From contig NZ_JASKUT010000001.1 of assembly GCF_030167925.1 (NCBI RefSeq), forward strand, positions 2,108,001-2,172,000: DNA of 64,000 nt, in the 5' to 3' direction. Under the pieces are notes generated by a model. That model saw only the letters and a list, made by a program, of their open reading frames with translations. It was not told where the DNA came from and searched no databases. Source of the DNA: Paenibacillus silviterrae. Lineage in GTDB: Bacteria > Bacillota > Bacilli > Paenibacillales > NBRC-103111. Positions 33,841 to 42,693 of this stretch are shown here, in pieces; the first letter of the stretch is position 1; every line of letters starts with the position of its first letter. Position numbers and translations under genes: made by a program.

Positions 33841-36106
33841 GGGGCTCCTCCGACCTCTCCCTGCTCTCCGTCAGCTTGCAGATCTCGATCCCGGCCAGCA
33901 TCATAATGCCGATCCCATGATTGTCATTGGTGACGGTCCGCAAATCCTCTTTATAATATTCGGCATGGAAAGCATATCTGGAGCCGCTGCAAACGCCATA
34001 CACATTCCCGTGGCGGTCAATCGCCTTGCTTGTCAGCCCCTCCCAGCCGCGCAGCGCCTTGCTGTAGAAGGGCTCTACGGAGCGAAGCCAGCCATGCCGC
34101 ACCCCCCGCGCGAAGGCATAGGTAAACATCGCCGTGCAGGAGGCCTCCTCATAGGCGTCGGGATCGTTCAGCACCTGACGCCATAAACCGCTCTCGCATT
34201 GCAATGCGGCCACACCCTCGCACATCTCGTTATAAAAGTCAAGAAGCGCAGGGCGGTCCGGATGCTCCTCCGGAAGAACGGCCAATATCTCGGACAGCGA
34301 GAACAGGCACCAGCCGTTTCCGCGACCCCAAGGGATATAAGTTGCGGTGTTGTATTTGAAATCGTAGACATGGGACATCACGTTCCATTCCGGCATAAAC
34401 AGATACTTTTTGAACAGGATGAATTGCTTGGCGGCATCGTCGAGATATTCCCGCTTGCCTGTAATTTGGTAGTAACGAACTAAGAACGGAGTGCTCATAT
34501 AAAGATCGTCCGCCCAGAGCGTATTCTCCGAATACTCGCCGGCGCAAACCCGGTAGTACGCCCCGTCCGCTTTGCGCTCAAGACGGCGGTGAATAAAGTC
34601 CGCGATGACGTCCGCCACGGCCAAATAGCCGGGGTCCCTGCTCTCCTTGTACGCCTCCAGCATAGCGGAGCCGAACGAGCCGCAGTTGTCGAGCATTCTC
34701 ATCATCACCAGCTGCTGATTGACGGCGGGAAACCCGTACTTTTCTTTATCCCACAGCGAATACTCATACATATCGGTGCACAGCTTGATGTGCTCTTCAG
34801 CATAGGCAACCATGTCGCGCCGCCCTAACAGCCGTCCGGTCTGGAGCAGTCCGTACATGGTGACGCCCAGCGGATAATCCCAGCGGGCAAAATTCGTTAC
34901 GCCGCTTGTCGTCCAGTTGCTGCTCAGCAGCGCATTCTCGTAAAGCGGCCGTACTCTGAGGCCCGGTGCGTCCAATTGCCAGTAGGTATAGGCATGGAAG
35001 GACTCCTCTCCCTGAGACGAGGCTTTGGTCCGGAATAAGCTCCTGACATTCCGGAGCTGATCCGGCGTATAGCTTATCTCCTGATCGAACGGACCGGCAT
35101 AGAGCCACCTTTCCTCCGTTCCGCGGACCGGATGGGGCTGCACCCATTCACACGCGGTTTTACCCATGGAAGCGGAAATTTGGAACCCCCACCCCGCAGC
35201 TCCACACGTTGTTCGGATCAATACGTCATGCTCTTCCGGCTGTGTAAAAGCCGGCAGCTCATGAACAAAATCCCCGGCTTCTTCCCTGCTCATGACCTCA
35301 ATCCCGTTTAGCCAGACGGTGATACGACCGGCGGTATATCCGCTTAAGCGGACTGTTCCTCCGGCCGCAGGAACCCGCAGCCTAGACCAGGCATAGGCGC
35401 TCTTTCCTTGCTTCAGGCCGAACATTCGCTCACACGGAAGCAGGGATCGCTTCTCCTTCGGCCACTCCCTTTGCGGATACCAGACGAGTCCGGTTTCCGT
35501 CTCGGGGCCCCGCAGCTCCGGCCAGGCGCCTTCCTGCCACGAATCCTCATGAAGCGCCTCCGTATGCACCCAGCCTGCCTGGCCGCTTCGCTCCCTAAAG
35601 GGCGCCAGCACGTTGAGTATCCGTACCTTGGCTTCCTCCGTTCCCAGGAGGCAACCGAAGCCTGCCGCCGTCTTCCTGACCTTGACTACGAGCGTATTCC
35701 ACCCCTTAGCGAAGTCTACCCTTAGAAGCACACCCGCATCGGGCCCTTTCTTGATTTCATCCGTCACCGTGGAGCGATAGAGGAGTTTGCCGTTTACATA
35801 CAAACGCACCGGTCCTAAACAACGAAGGCGAAGATCGACGGACCGTTCCGTCTCTCCCCATACCAAGCCGCACACATAGGCGTAATCGCCCAACCGGGCC
35901 TGGGGAAGACGGACGTTCATATTCATGTCGAACAAGCCTTCCTCATCCTGCAGGATCCCGTTCTCATAGCTGGCCCGGAACACGAACGGAATGGGGGGAC
36001 TTGCCCCGATGTAACGACCCGCTATCGTCTCCACAATTCTTCGATCGTCACCAAGCCAATAACGGATGCTTTCGAGCTCGTCTAGATAAGTAGTCACAGA
36101 TGACAA
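33824..36106 (-). CDS. GH88/GH105-type hydrolase with N-terminal beta domains
   Basis: 760 residues. Residues about 1-345 are beta-rich, with carbohydrate-binding-like segments such as VRLYVNGKLLYRST and ITVWLNGIEVMS. Residues about 370-750 follow GH105 (YteR-type unsaturated rhamnogalacturonyl hydrolase): LWADDLYMSTPFLVRYYQITGKREYLDDAAKQF, PWGRGNGWCLFSLSEIL and SGLWRQVLNDPDAYEEASCTAMFTYAFARGVRHGWL. Family members remove 4,5-unsaturated uronic acid from the non-reducing end of lyase products. No signal peptide is present, so it acts on imported oligosaccharides. The next gene upstream ends eight bases before its start. Confidence 0.85.
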   Translation of the reverse strand: MSSVTTYLDELESIRYWLGDDRRIVETIAGRYIGASPPIPFVFRASYENGILQDEEGLFDMNMNVRLPQARLGDYAYVCGLVWGETERSVDLRLRCLGPVRLYVNGKLLYRSTVTDEIKKGPDAGVLLRVDFAKGWNTLVVKVRKTAAGFGCLLGTEEAKVRILNVLAPFRERSGQAGWVHTEALHEDSWQEGAWPELRGPETETGLVWYPQREWPKEKRSLLPCERMFGLKQGKSAYAWSRLRVPAAGGTVRLSGYTAGRITVWLNGIEVMSREEAGDFVHELPAFTQPEEHDVLIRTTCGAAGWGFQISASMGKTACEWVQPHPVRGTEERWLYAGPFDQEISYTPDQLRNVRSLFRTKASSQGEESFHAYTYWQLDAPGLRVRPLYENALLSSNWTTSGVTNFARWDYPLGVTMYGLLQTGRLLGRRDMVAYAEEHIKLCTDMYEYSLWDKEKYGFPAVNQQLVMMRMLDNCGSFGSAMLEAYKESRDPGYLAVADVIADFIHRRLERKADGAYYRVCAGEYSENTLWADDLYMSTPFLVRYYQITGKREYLDDAAKQFILFKKYLFMPEWNVMSHVYDFKYNTATYIPWGRGNGWCLFSLSEILAVLPEEHPDRPALLDFYNEMCEGVAALQCESGLWRQVLNDPDAYEEASCTAMFTYAFARGVRHGWLRSVEPFYSKALRGWEGLTSKAIDRHGNVYGVCSGSRYAFHAEYYKEDLRTVTNDNHGIGIMMLAGIEICKLTESRERSEEPHEIRG

Positions 36107-36114
36107 CCCCTTTA

Positions 36115-37854
36115 TTATGAGAGACGTAAAGTGAACGTATGGTCGACCGGCGTTATCAGGTTAACCAGCACCGTCCGAATCCCCGGACGAACCGGATTGA
36201 CGCGGAGGACCTTGACTCGATGCTCATGAGCGCCTCCCGACAGCTCCATCCCATCGCCGCCCGCTTCGAGTCGAATCGAGCCCTCGCTCCAGAACCAGGC
36301 GTCCTTCTCAAGCTCCTGCAGTCCATCGCCCCTTAGTATGCCGTTCAGCCCGAAGGAGAAAGCCACTTGAGTGAACACGTCGGGCAGGTCATCGCCAAGT
36401 ATGCGCAGCTGCCAGCTGTCCTGCTGCCGCGTAACCTCCACCTGCAGGCGATGCTTCTGCAGATGCGTAACCGGCCGTTTGTGATGCGGCAGCAAGTACC
36501 AGGGGCTGATCCGTCCCGCCGCCGATTCCGGAAGCAGCTCCTTGGGCACCGGCCCGTGGTACCCTTTCTCCATCTCGGTCCACATCCGATACCCGTGGTC
36601 CGCACGCTGGAACTGCTCCATTTCTACCAGACCGGGAGTAAACGAGGTATAGATTTGGGTTCCCAGCAAGCTCACCTCGCCGTGCCTGATAGAGAAGAAA
36701 GAGGGGGCTCTAGTCACGATGGTAGTGCTCGTATCCCCCTCGCGGTGCCTTACGACCGGCGAGCCGAACGCCAGATGCATGGCGCTATGCTGAATCTTGT
36801 CATGATGTCCGACGCTCCTACGCTTCAGCAGATCCTCGGCTACGGGGTGATGCTCATTGATTACCTTCGTATAGCATGTCGGCAGCTCGGCCCGTTCCAA
36901 GCCGGTAAGCTTGGTTTGCGGAAACAGCAAATAGCCGAGCAGCGAATGATTGTTCACAGGGCCTAAGCGGGACAGATGGTCCGCAGCCAAGTCGGACATC
37001 GCCGCAAAAAGGGGATTCCGATCATGCGCGGCCATCAGGCGATACACCAGAAAATATTCGGAAAGATCGGCCCTTTGCCCCACATCCTGCCGTTCGGAGT
37101 ACTCCGTCACGACATCTCCGTTCGGATGCACAAGATACGTCATCATCTCAAGGTTACGCCGCACCGGGTCCAGCAGCTCCTCCCGCTTCAGCAGGCGGGC
37201 GGTATGGTACAGCATAATATCGTTGACGGTATTGTAGATACCATGGCTCCGCTCCGTCCATTCCCCGTCCTCCGTACAATCGAGGCCCTCGGCCAGCCAT
37301 TCGTCGGCTCGTTCCACGAGAGCCTCCAGCCGGAAAATATCATAGAGCCACGCTAGGGCGGAGGTGAGGACCCAGCGATGGTTCGGCGTATGGCAGCCTC
37401 CCGTCAGCATAGCGGGAATCGCGCGCCCCAGAAATAGCTTGATCTTCCCTTCCACACCGCGAAGCTCCTGCCATGGCTGGCTCTCCAGCAGCCGGTAGAG
37501 CTGCCCGAAGCCGGTAATGACAAAGCCCGTATCCGGCGGCGAATGGTAATTGGTCGATCCGAGGGAGATGGTGCCGTCGGAATGCTGCTTGTTCAGCATG
37601 TAGTCGGCCGCCCATTCCAGTCTGGCCGCAACTGCGGTGTCGTGATAATACTCGGAATCCGGACACACCAGGGCGGATGCCATACCAGCCATATAACCGG
37701 CCGTTCCGCCGTGTGTCGGACTGGGGACTCCCGTCGCTTCGCTTATCACCCCGCCGAAATAGCGGCTGCCGGGGTCCGTCACCTGATTTGCGAGAGCGGT
37801 CCGGACGTGGTCGTCGTTCATCTTCACTAATTTTCGGTATACGTTGTCTTCCAT
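36115..37854 (-). CDS. Uncharacterised enzyme, probable alpha/alpha-toroid plus beta-sandwich
   Basis: 579 residues from the ATG at 37854, with GAGGTGAAAGG directly upstream; another ATG 24 bases earlier lacks a site. I cannot assign a family. The first ~350 residues are helical with repeated Trp/Tyr/His segments: GGCHTPNHRWVLTSALAWLYDIF, WTERSHGIYNTVNDIMLYHTARLL and DVVTEYSERQD. These recall alpha/alpha-barrel polysaccharide lyases and heparinase-like proteins. The C-terminal ~230 residues look beta-rich. It starts four bases after the stop of the TIM-barrel gene and lies next to the GH105-type gene, so a role in breaking acidic oligosaccharides is reasonable. No signal peptide. Confidence 0.7.
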   Translation of the reverse strand: MEDNVYRKLVKMNDDHVRTALANQVTDPGSRYFGGVISEATGVPSPTHGGTAGYMAGMASALVCPDSEYYHDTAVAARLEWAADYMLNKQHSDGTISLGSTNYHSPPDTGFVITGFGQLYRLLESQPWQELRGVEGKIKLFLGRAIPAMLTGGCHTPNHRWVLTSALAWLYDIFRLEALVERADEWLAEGLDCTEDGEWTERSHGIYNTVNDIMLYHTARLLKREELLDPVRRNLEMMTYLVHPNGDVVTEYSERQDVGQRADLSEYFLVYRLMAAHDRNPLFAAMSDLAADHLSRLGPVNNHSLLGYLLFPQTKLTGLERAELPTCYTKVINEHHPVAEDLLKRRSVGHHDKIQHSAMHLAFGSPVVRHREGDTSTTIVTRAPSFFSIRHGEVSLLGTQIYTSFTPGLVEMEQFQRADHGYRMWTEMEKGYHGPVPKELLPESAAGRISPWYLLPHHKRPVTHLQKHRLQVEVTRQQDSWQLRILGDDLPDVFTQVAFSFGLNGILRGDGLQELEKDAWFWSEGSIRLEAGGDGMELSGGAHEHRVKVLRVNPVRPGIRTVLVNLITPVDHTFTLRLS

Positions 37855-37858
37855 CCTT

Positions 37859-38806
37859 TCACCTCGGGAGTGCAGCAATCTTACGCTGCAGCAGTGTATG
37901 GCTTTGCTCGATTTCGATGGGCTTGCAGATCGCCTTCAGCTCATAGACCTTAAGCGGGGCGTCGCGCACAATGTCCAGGAAGTCGTCGAACACCTCCGTG
38001 CCGCTGTGCACATACGGACAGTAATGGTCGGACAAACCGACCGTCTCATGAATATGGATCCCGTAGATGTACGGCTTGAGCTCACGCGCATCCTTTACGC
38101 TGTCATATAAGCCCATGCGGTCCATCATCATGGCATGCCCGAAGTCATACCACAAATAGACAGGTGCGCCCTTCAGCTTATCAATGATTGCCTTCGCCTC
38201 CTGCGGGGTCGGCATTTGATAGCAGCGTGAGCGCGTCTCGATGCCGACGGCCACCTTATAGCCCTTCTTGGCGATATAGTCACTAACCCGCTCCAGACTC
38301 TCACCGATAGTGCGAGCGTACTTCGGGCTGAGCGCCTCACGCCTCTGCAGCATCTCGGTCCATAAGCTGCGGTACGCCTCCGATTCCTTCCCCGCATCGT
38401 GGTACAGCTTCTTCAGTCTGGAATCGATATTGCCCTCGAACGGAACCTCGCCGGGATGCACGACAACCGCCTCCGCTCCGTACCGGGCCGCATAATCGAT
38501 AGATCGGCAGAGCAGCTCGATCGCGCGCTCCCGCTTCGTTTCATCCTCGAAGCCAAGCAATACCGAGTCCGTTCCATAGTCCGGGTCCGGGTCATGCGGG
38601 AACGTATTGTGCACGCCGGAGATACCGATCTCCCCCCGTTCGATCATCGGCTCAATGGTTTGCAGCAGCTCTTCGGTCACGTTATAATTCAGCTCCACAC
38701 GCCGGAAGCCCAGCTCCTTGATCTCTTCGATCATTCCTCTTCCTGTGGTATGCTTCTTGATATTCCAGCATGTCGAGAACGAGTATTCGCCCTTATCTGT
38801 AAACAC
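37859..38806 (-). CDS. Sugar-phosphate isomerase/epimerase-like TIM barrel
   Basis: About 315 residues of the AP-endonuclease-2/xylose-isomerase-like fold: ELGFRRVELNYNVTEELL, GISGVHNTFPHD, AEAVVVHPGEV, VAVGIETRSRCYQMPTPQEA and LWYDFGHAMMMD supply the usual metal-binding His/Glu/Asp positions. A TTG at 38815 touches the AGGAG ribosome site; the GTG three codons later (38806) has the correct nine-base gap. It likely isomerises a sugar released by the neighbouring hydrolases. It lies directly downstream of the two permease genes. Confidence 0.82.
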   Translation of the reverse strand: MFTDKGEYSFSTCWNIKKHTTGRGMIEEIKELGFRRVELNYNVTEELLQTIEPMIERGEIGISGVHNTFPHDPDPDYGTDSVLLGFEDETKRERAIELLCRSIDYAARYGAEAVVVHPGEVPFEGNIDSRLKKLYHDAGKESEAYRSLWTEMLQRREALSPKYARTIGESLERVSDYIAKKGYKVAVGIETRSRCYQMPTPQEAKAIIDKLKGAPVYLWYDFGHAMMMDRMGLYDSVKDARELKPYIYGIHIHETVGLSDHYCPYVHSGTEVFDDFLDIVRDAPLKVYELKAICKPIEIEQSHTLLQRKIAALPR

Positions 38807-38837
38807 ACGGTTCAACTCCTGTTTCGTCTTAGATCGC

Positions 38838-39710
38838 TTACCCCTTCACGGCCCCCAGCATAATGCCGGAAACAAAATAACGCTGCAGCCACGGATACAC
38901 AACGAGTATTGGAATAGTTGCGAACATCACGCTTGCCGCCTTCAAGCTCTCCGGCAAAAATTGAACCACCTGCGTGCCTTCCAGCTGCATCAGGTCGTTA
39001 ATCATGTTGTTCATGATCAGCTGGTACAGCTTGAGCTGAAGAGGATACATTTTCGGATCGGTAATATAAAATAAGGAATCCATAAAGCCGTTCCAGCGGT
39101 TCACAGCATAGAAAAGACTTAACGTCGCAATAACGGGCATTGACAGGGGGATCACAATCTGCCACAGTACACGAAAGTGGCTCGCTCCATCGATTTCCGC
39201 CGATTCATGCAGACTGCTCGGAATGGATTGGAAGAAATTAATCAAGATAATCAAATTGAACGGACTGATGAGCAGCGGCAGAATCAACGCCCACATGGAA
39301 TTGACCAGATGAAGCTCCTTGATGAGGATGTACTCCGGAATGATCCCTCCGCTGAAAAACATCGTAATGATGATCAGCACCATAAAAAACTTCTTGCCTC
39401 GCAAGTAGGATTTGGTTAGCGGATAGGCGGCGATGATCGACATCACCATGCAGGACACCGTGTATATCACCGTCAGCATCACCGTAAAGCTCATGGACTT
39501 CAGCATCGAGATATCCTGCAGCACCTTCTTGTAAGCCTCCAGGCTGATCTCAATCGGGAACACCGTAACCTCGCCCGACATGATAGCCCGATTGGAGCTA
39601 AGAGAGATGGAGAGAATATGCAGAAACGGAATCAAGCACAACAGCAGCGCAATGCCGATAAACAGATGGATCATGAGATCGACGGTACGATCGCTCGTTC
39701 TGGCTTTCAT
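38838..39710 (-). CDS. Sugar ABC transporter permease, YtcP/LplC type
   Basis: 290 residues and six membrane helices. The EAA loop reads ESAEIDGASHFRVLWQIVIPLSMPVIATLSLFYAVNRWNGFMDSLFYI, and the N-terminal VFPIEISLEAYKKVLQD is typical of the CUT1 YtcP group, one half of a heteromeric permease. AAGGAGG precedes the ATG. It pairs with the upstream LplB-type permease. No ATPase gene is in the cluster, so a shared MsmX-type ATPase elsewhere is expected. Confidence 0.9.
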   Translation of the reverse strand: MKARTSDRTVDLMIHLFIGIALLLCLIPFLHILSISLSSNRAIMSGEVTVFPIEISLEAYKKVLQDISMLKSMSFTVMLTVIYTVSCMVMSIIAAYPLTKSYLRGKKFFMVLIIITMFFSGGIIPEYILIKELHLVNSMWALILPLLISPFNLIILINFFQSIPSSLHESAEIDGASHFRVLWQIVIPLSMPVIATLSLFYAVNRWNGFMDSLFYITDPKMYPLQLKLYQLIMNNMINDLMQLEGTQVVQFLPESLKAASVMFATIPILVVYPWLQRYFVSGIMLGAVKG

Positions 39711-39736
39711 AACTAGGGGCCTCCTTTCTATAGGCG

Positions 39737-40699
39737 TTAAATAATGCCCTGCTCCGTTGTTTTCTTGGCGATGAAGTTGGCCGTCAATATAAAGATCAGT
39801 CCCACGACAGCCTGGAAGAAGCCGACACCCGTAGCTAACGAATATTGGGCGGATTGCAAGCCCATCTTGTAAACGAAGGTGCTGAGCACCTCGGAATATT
39901 CACTGACCGAAACGTTGCCGAGCACATACGGACGCTCGAAGCCGATCTGCACCAGCTCGCCGAGCTTCATAATGAGCAGCACTACAATCGTCGATTGAAT
40001 GCCTGGCAGCGTAATATACCGGATTTTGGTGAGCCGTCCGGCCCCGTCCACCTCGGCAGCTTCATAAAGCTCCTTGTTGATCGCGGTAAGAGCAGCCAAG
40101 TAAATGATCGTTCCCCAGCCTGCACTGTGCCATACGCCTGTCGCCAGATAGGTGACGAGCCAGTACTGCTTGTCGGACAGCCAAGGGATGGCTTCCAGTC
40201 CCATATTCATGAGCAAGGTGTTCACCATGCCGGACTTGGTGGCGAATACCTGATACACGATCCCGCCTACGATGACCCAAGAGATAAAATGCGGCAAATA
40301 AAGAATCGTTTGAGAGAGCTTCTTGAACACCATGCTTTTGAGCTCATTCAGCATAATGGCAAGAATAATCGGCGCCGGAAACGAAAACACCAAATCCAGA
40401 AAGTTCAGCATCAGTGTGTTTCGCAGAGCCACATAAAACTCCCGCATGCGGAAAATTTCCTTGAAGGTGGCAAGACCTGCCCACTCGCTTGCGTTGATGC
40501 CCTGAAACAGGTTAAATCTTTTAAAGGCGATCGTAACGCCATACATCGGACCATATTTAAAAATAAGAAAATAAACGATCGGCAAAAACAGCAATGCGTA
40601 TAACTGCCAGTTCCGGCGCATGTATACCTTGAATGCCGGCCGGCGCATCTGAGCCGCCGCTGTGCCGGGACGGTCCTGTGAAGAAGCGGTGATGTCCAA
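39737..40699 (-). CDS. Sugar ABC transporter permease, YteP/LplB type
   Basis: About 320 residues and six membrane helices, with YEAAEVDGAGRLTKIRYITLPGIQSTIVVLLIMKLGELV as EAA loop and the LplB-type start YMRRNWQLYALLFLPIVYFLIFKYGPMYGVTIAFKRFNLF. An ATG at 40741 opens the frame but lies inside a perfect stem-loop. The TTG at 40699 with GGGGAGGG nine bases upstream is the better start. It forms the importer with the following permease and the preceding binding protein. Confidence 0.9.
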   Translation of the reverse strand: MDITASSQDRPGTAAAQMRRPAFKVYMRRNWQLYALLFLPIVYFLIFKYGPMYGVTIAFKRFNLFQGINASEWAGLATFKEIFRMREFYVALRNTLMLNFLDLVFSFPAPIILAIMLNELKSMVFKKLSQTILYLPHFISWVIVGGIVYQVFATKSGMVNTLLMNMGLEAIPWLSDKQYWLVTYLATGVWHSAGWGTIIYLAALTAINKELYEAAEVDGAGRLTKIRYITLPGIQSTIVVLLIMKLGELVQIGFERPYVLGNVSVSEYSEVLSTFVYKMGLQSAQYSLATGVGFFQAVVGLIFILTANFIAKKTTEQGII

Positions 40700-40730
40700 G
40701 GCGATAACCCTCCCCTGCTCCCTCGGAAGC

Positions 40731-40771
40731 GCTTCATGCATAAAACCGGATGCCGACTTTATGCATGAAGC
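40731..40771 (-). other. Intercistronic stem-loop after the binding-protein gene
   Basis: GCTTCATGCATAAA (40731-40744) and TTTATGCATGAAGC (40758-40771) are perfect 14-base complements with a 13-base loop and no T-tract. Such hairpins protect the 3' end of highly expressed binding-protein messages or attenuate into the permease genes. Confidence 0.75.
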
Positions 40772-40786
40772 TTACCTGGGATCGAA

Positions 40787-42394
40787 TTATTTTTTCTTCA
40801 TTTCCTGATAGGCTGCCTTACGTTCATTGGCAATCTCCTGACCGCCGCTGTTCAAGAAATCCTTCAAGCCCTGCTCATACGTCTTATCGAAATCCGCAGG
40901 CTTAGCCATCACGGACTTCACCAGCAGCTCGTGGTACTTATCCACCAGACTGGTCCCGTATTTGACCTCCGCTTGGATCGGTTTAGGGAAGCGCACCATT
41001 TCCACAGTGTCCGTCAATGAAATTTGGCGTGCAAGCTCAGCGTCCTTGGCATACTCGTTAGGGAACCCTTTGACGGCCAGCTTCGTATTCTTGGCTTCGT
41101 CCCCGAGGTCCTGCCCGTTGCTGATGATGATGAAGTCTCCGTTGTTGAAAAACTTATCCTTCGTTTCCTGATTATCGATACGGATCGGAATGCCGTCATC
41201 CAGCTTGTAGTTCTTGCCTTCGTCGCCGTTCATAATTGTGAAGTAATTGTCCTTCTGGGCCATGAAATCGAGATATTTGATCGCCGCATCGATGTTCTTG
41301 CTCGTCTTCGGCACCATGATATACATCCCTGCAGGAATATACTTCGGCTTCGTATGCTTCCCGTCCGCACCTGCAAACGGATCGACTGGGAACAGCTTGG
41401 CGCCTTTCACATTCGTTTCCAGAACCTTGTAAACTCCCGGAGTGGCATTGAGCGGGTTGGTGTTATCCTCGCTGAACAGACCCACCTTGCCGGTCATCAC
41501 ATCCTGATTCAGCTTTTTCTTATCCTTATCCAGCCCGAAGTCCGGGCTCAGCATTCCTTCATTTTGCAGCTTGTTCAGGAACTGAAGCGCTTCCTTATGA
41601 CCCGGAGTCAATACGGGATAATCTCGCGACCCAAGCTGCATACGCAGCGTATACGTCTCCTCCTCCGTCAAATCCTTCTTAATGAAAGGCCATATAATCG
41701 GCTCATAAGACGACGGTGCCAGGGCCATGCCGAGCGGAATCAAGTCCTTGCCCACCTTGCCCGGATCCTTTTCTTTAAAGGCCTTTAGGGTGTTGTACAC
41801 TTCCTCCGTGTTCTTCGGAACCGGCAGCTTCAGAGCATCCAGCCAATCCTGGCGGATAAAGGAGGCATACTTGCCCAGGTTCACACGTCTTGCCGGGATG
41901 GCATATTGAACGCCGTCAAATTTGCCGTATTCCAGCGTGTCCTTCCCTAAAAACGCTTTCAGATTTTTGCCGTGCTCATCCAGCGCCTTGCCTAAATCCG
42001 CCAATCCGCCCTGTTGCACATAGTTGTAGACCAAATTGCTGTCATACGTAAATACAATATCCGGCGCATCGCCGCCGCTGGCCATAAGCACATTCAGCTT
42101 CTGAACCTCTTGGGCACGCGGTACGGGGACGTACTCCAGCTTGATGTTGTTCGGATTGCCGAATTTCTCCTGCATCCACTTCGTCCAGTAGTTATCTGTA
42201 GCCGATTGGCCTGCCGGAGCGTTTCCACGGTCGAACATTTCGATTTTTAATGTAATCGGCTTTTTCTCAGTGCCGCCGCTGCCGCCTGCACCGCTTTGCG
42301 CAGGTTCATTGCTGGCGCATCCGGCAATCACGCCAAGCGCCAAAGCCGAGCTGATCGAAATAGATAATGTCTTGTTCCATTGATGTCTTTTCAA
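40787..42394 (-). CDS. Sugar-binding lipoprotein of the ABC importer (YtcQ/LplA type)
   Basis: About 535 residues. A TTG start at 42394 with GGGGAGAGG seven bases upstream gives a clean lipoprotein signal peptide, MKRHQWNKTLSISISSALALGVIAGC, with the lipidated Cys at 26. Further upstream the open frame has no sensible signal. The mature protein follows the large YtcQ/LplA binding proteins of CUT1 importers (QEKFGNPNNIKLEYVPVPRAQEVQKLNVLMASGGDAPDIVF). It captures oligosaccharides at the outer membrane face for the two permeases. Promoter at 42471-42500. Confidence 0.92.
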   Translation of the reverse strand: MKRHQWNKTLSISISSALALGVIAGCASNEPAQSGAGGSGGTEKKPITLKIEMFDRGNAPAGQSATDNYWTKWMQEKFGNPNNIKLEYVPVPRAQEVQKLNVLMASGGDAPDIVFTYDSNLVYNYVQQGGLADLGKALDEHGKNLKAFLGKDTLEYGKFDGVQYAIPARRVNLGKYASFIRQDWLDALKLPVPKNTEEVYNTLKAFKEKDPGKVGKDLIPLGMALAPSSYEPIIWPFIKKDLTEEETYTLRMQLGSRDYPVLTPGHKEALQFLNKLQNEGMLSPDFGLDKDKKKLNQDVMTGKVGLFSEDNTNPLNATPGVYKVLETNVKGAKLFPVDPFAGADGKHTKPKYIPAGMYIMVPKTSKNIDAAIKYLDFMAQKDNYFTIMNGDEGKNYKLDDGIPIRIDNQETKDKFFNNGDFIIISNGQDLGDEAKNTKLAVKGFPNEYAKDAELARQISLTDTVEMVRFPKPIQAEVKYGTSLVDKYHELLVKSVMAKPADFDKTYEQGLKDFLNSGGQEIANERKAAYQEMKKK

Positions 42395-42470
42395 ACTGAA
42401 TCCTCTCCCCTTTGTGAAGTTTCGATCCGTTTCCTGCTGACTGCCTGAGCTGCATCCGGAACACAATTCG

Positions 42471-42500
42471 GTTATACCCCGGCTTCCCGCCGCTTGACAA
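42471..42500 (-). promoter_or_regulatory. Promoter of the oligosaccharide import operon
   Basis: On the minus strand TTGTCA (42500-42495) and TATAAC (42476-42471) are 18 bases apart. The predicted leader is about 70 bases. The AraC protein encoded upstream is the likely activator. Confidence 0.6.
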
Positions 42501-42647
42501 CAAACAAGATTCCGCGATACCAACCTATCGTCCAAAACCGCTTGTCAGGCGAAAGCAACCGAAATCCGCCGCTCAAACCGCCGCTATTCCCCTGTCTGGC
42601 GCAGCCTAGAACTGATTTCCGAAGCACCAACCGAATCCCGTCAGGGA

Positions 42648-42673
42648 CAAAAAAACCGTGACGGACGTCACGG
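42648..42673 (-). terminator. Terminator after the AraC-type regulator
   Basis: CCGTGAC (42673-42667) and GTCACGG (42662-42656) form a seven-bp stem with a four-base loop, then eight T residues on the minus strand. Confidence 0.85.
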
Positions 42674-42693
42674 AAAGCCTGCTGCATTGCAGG

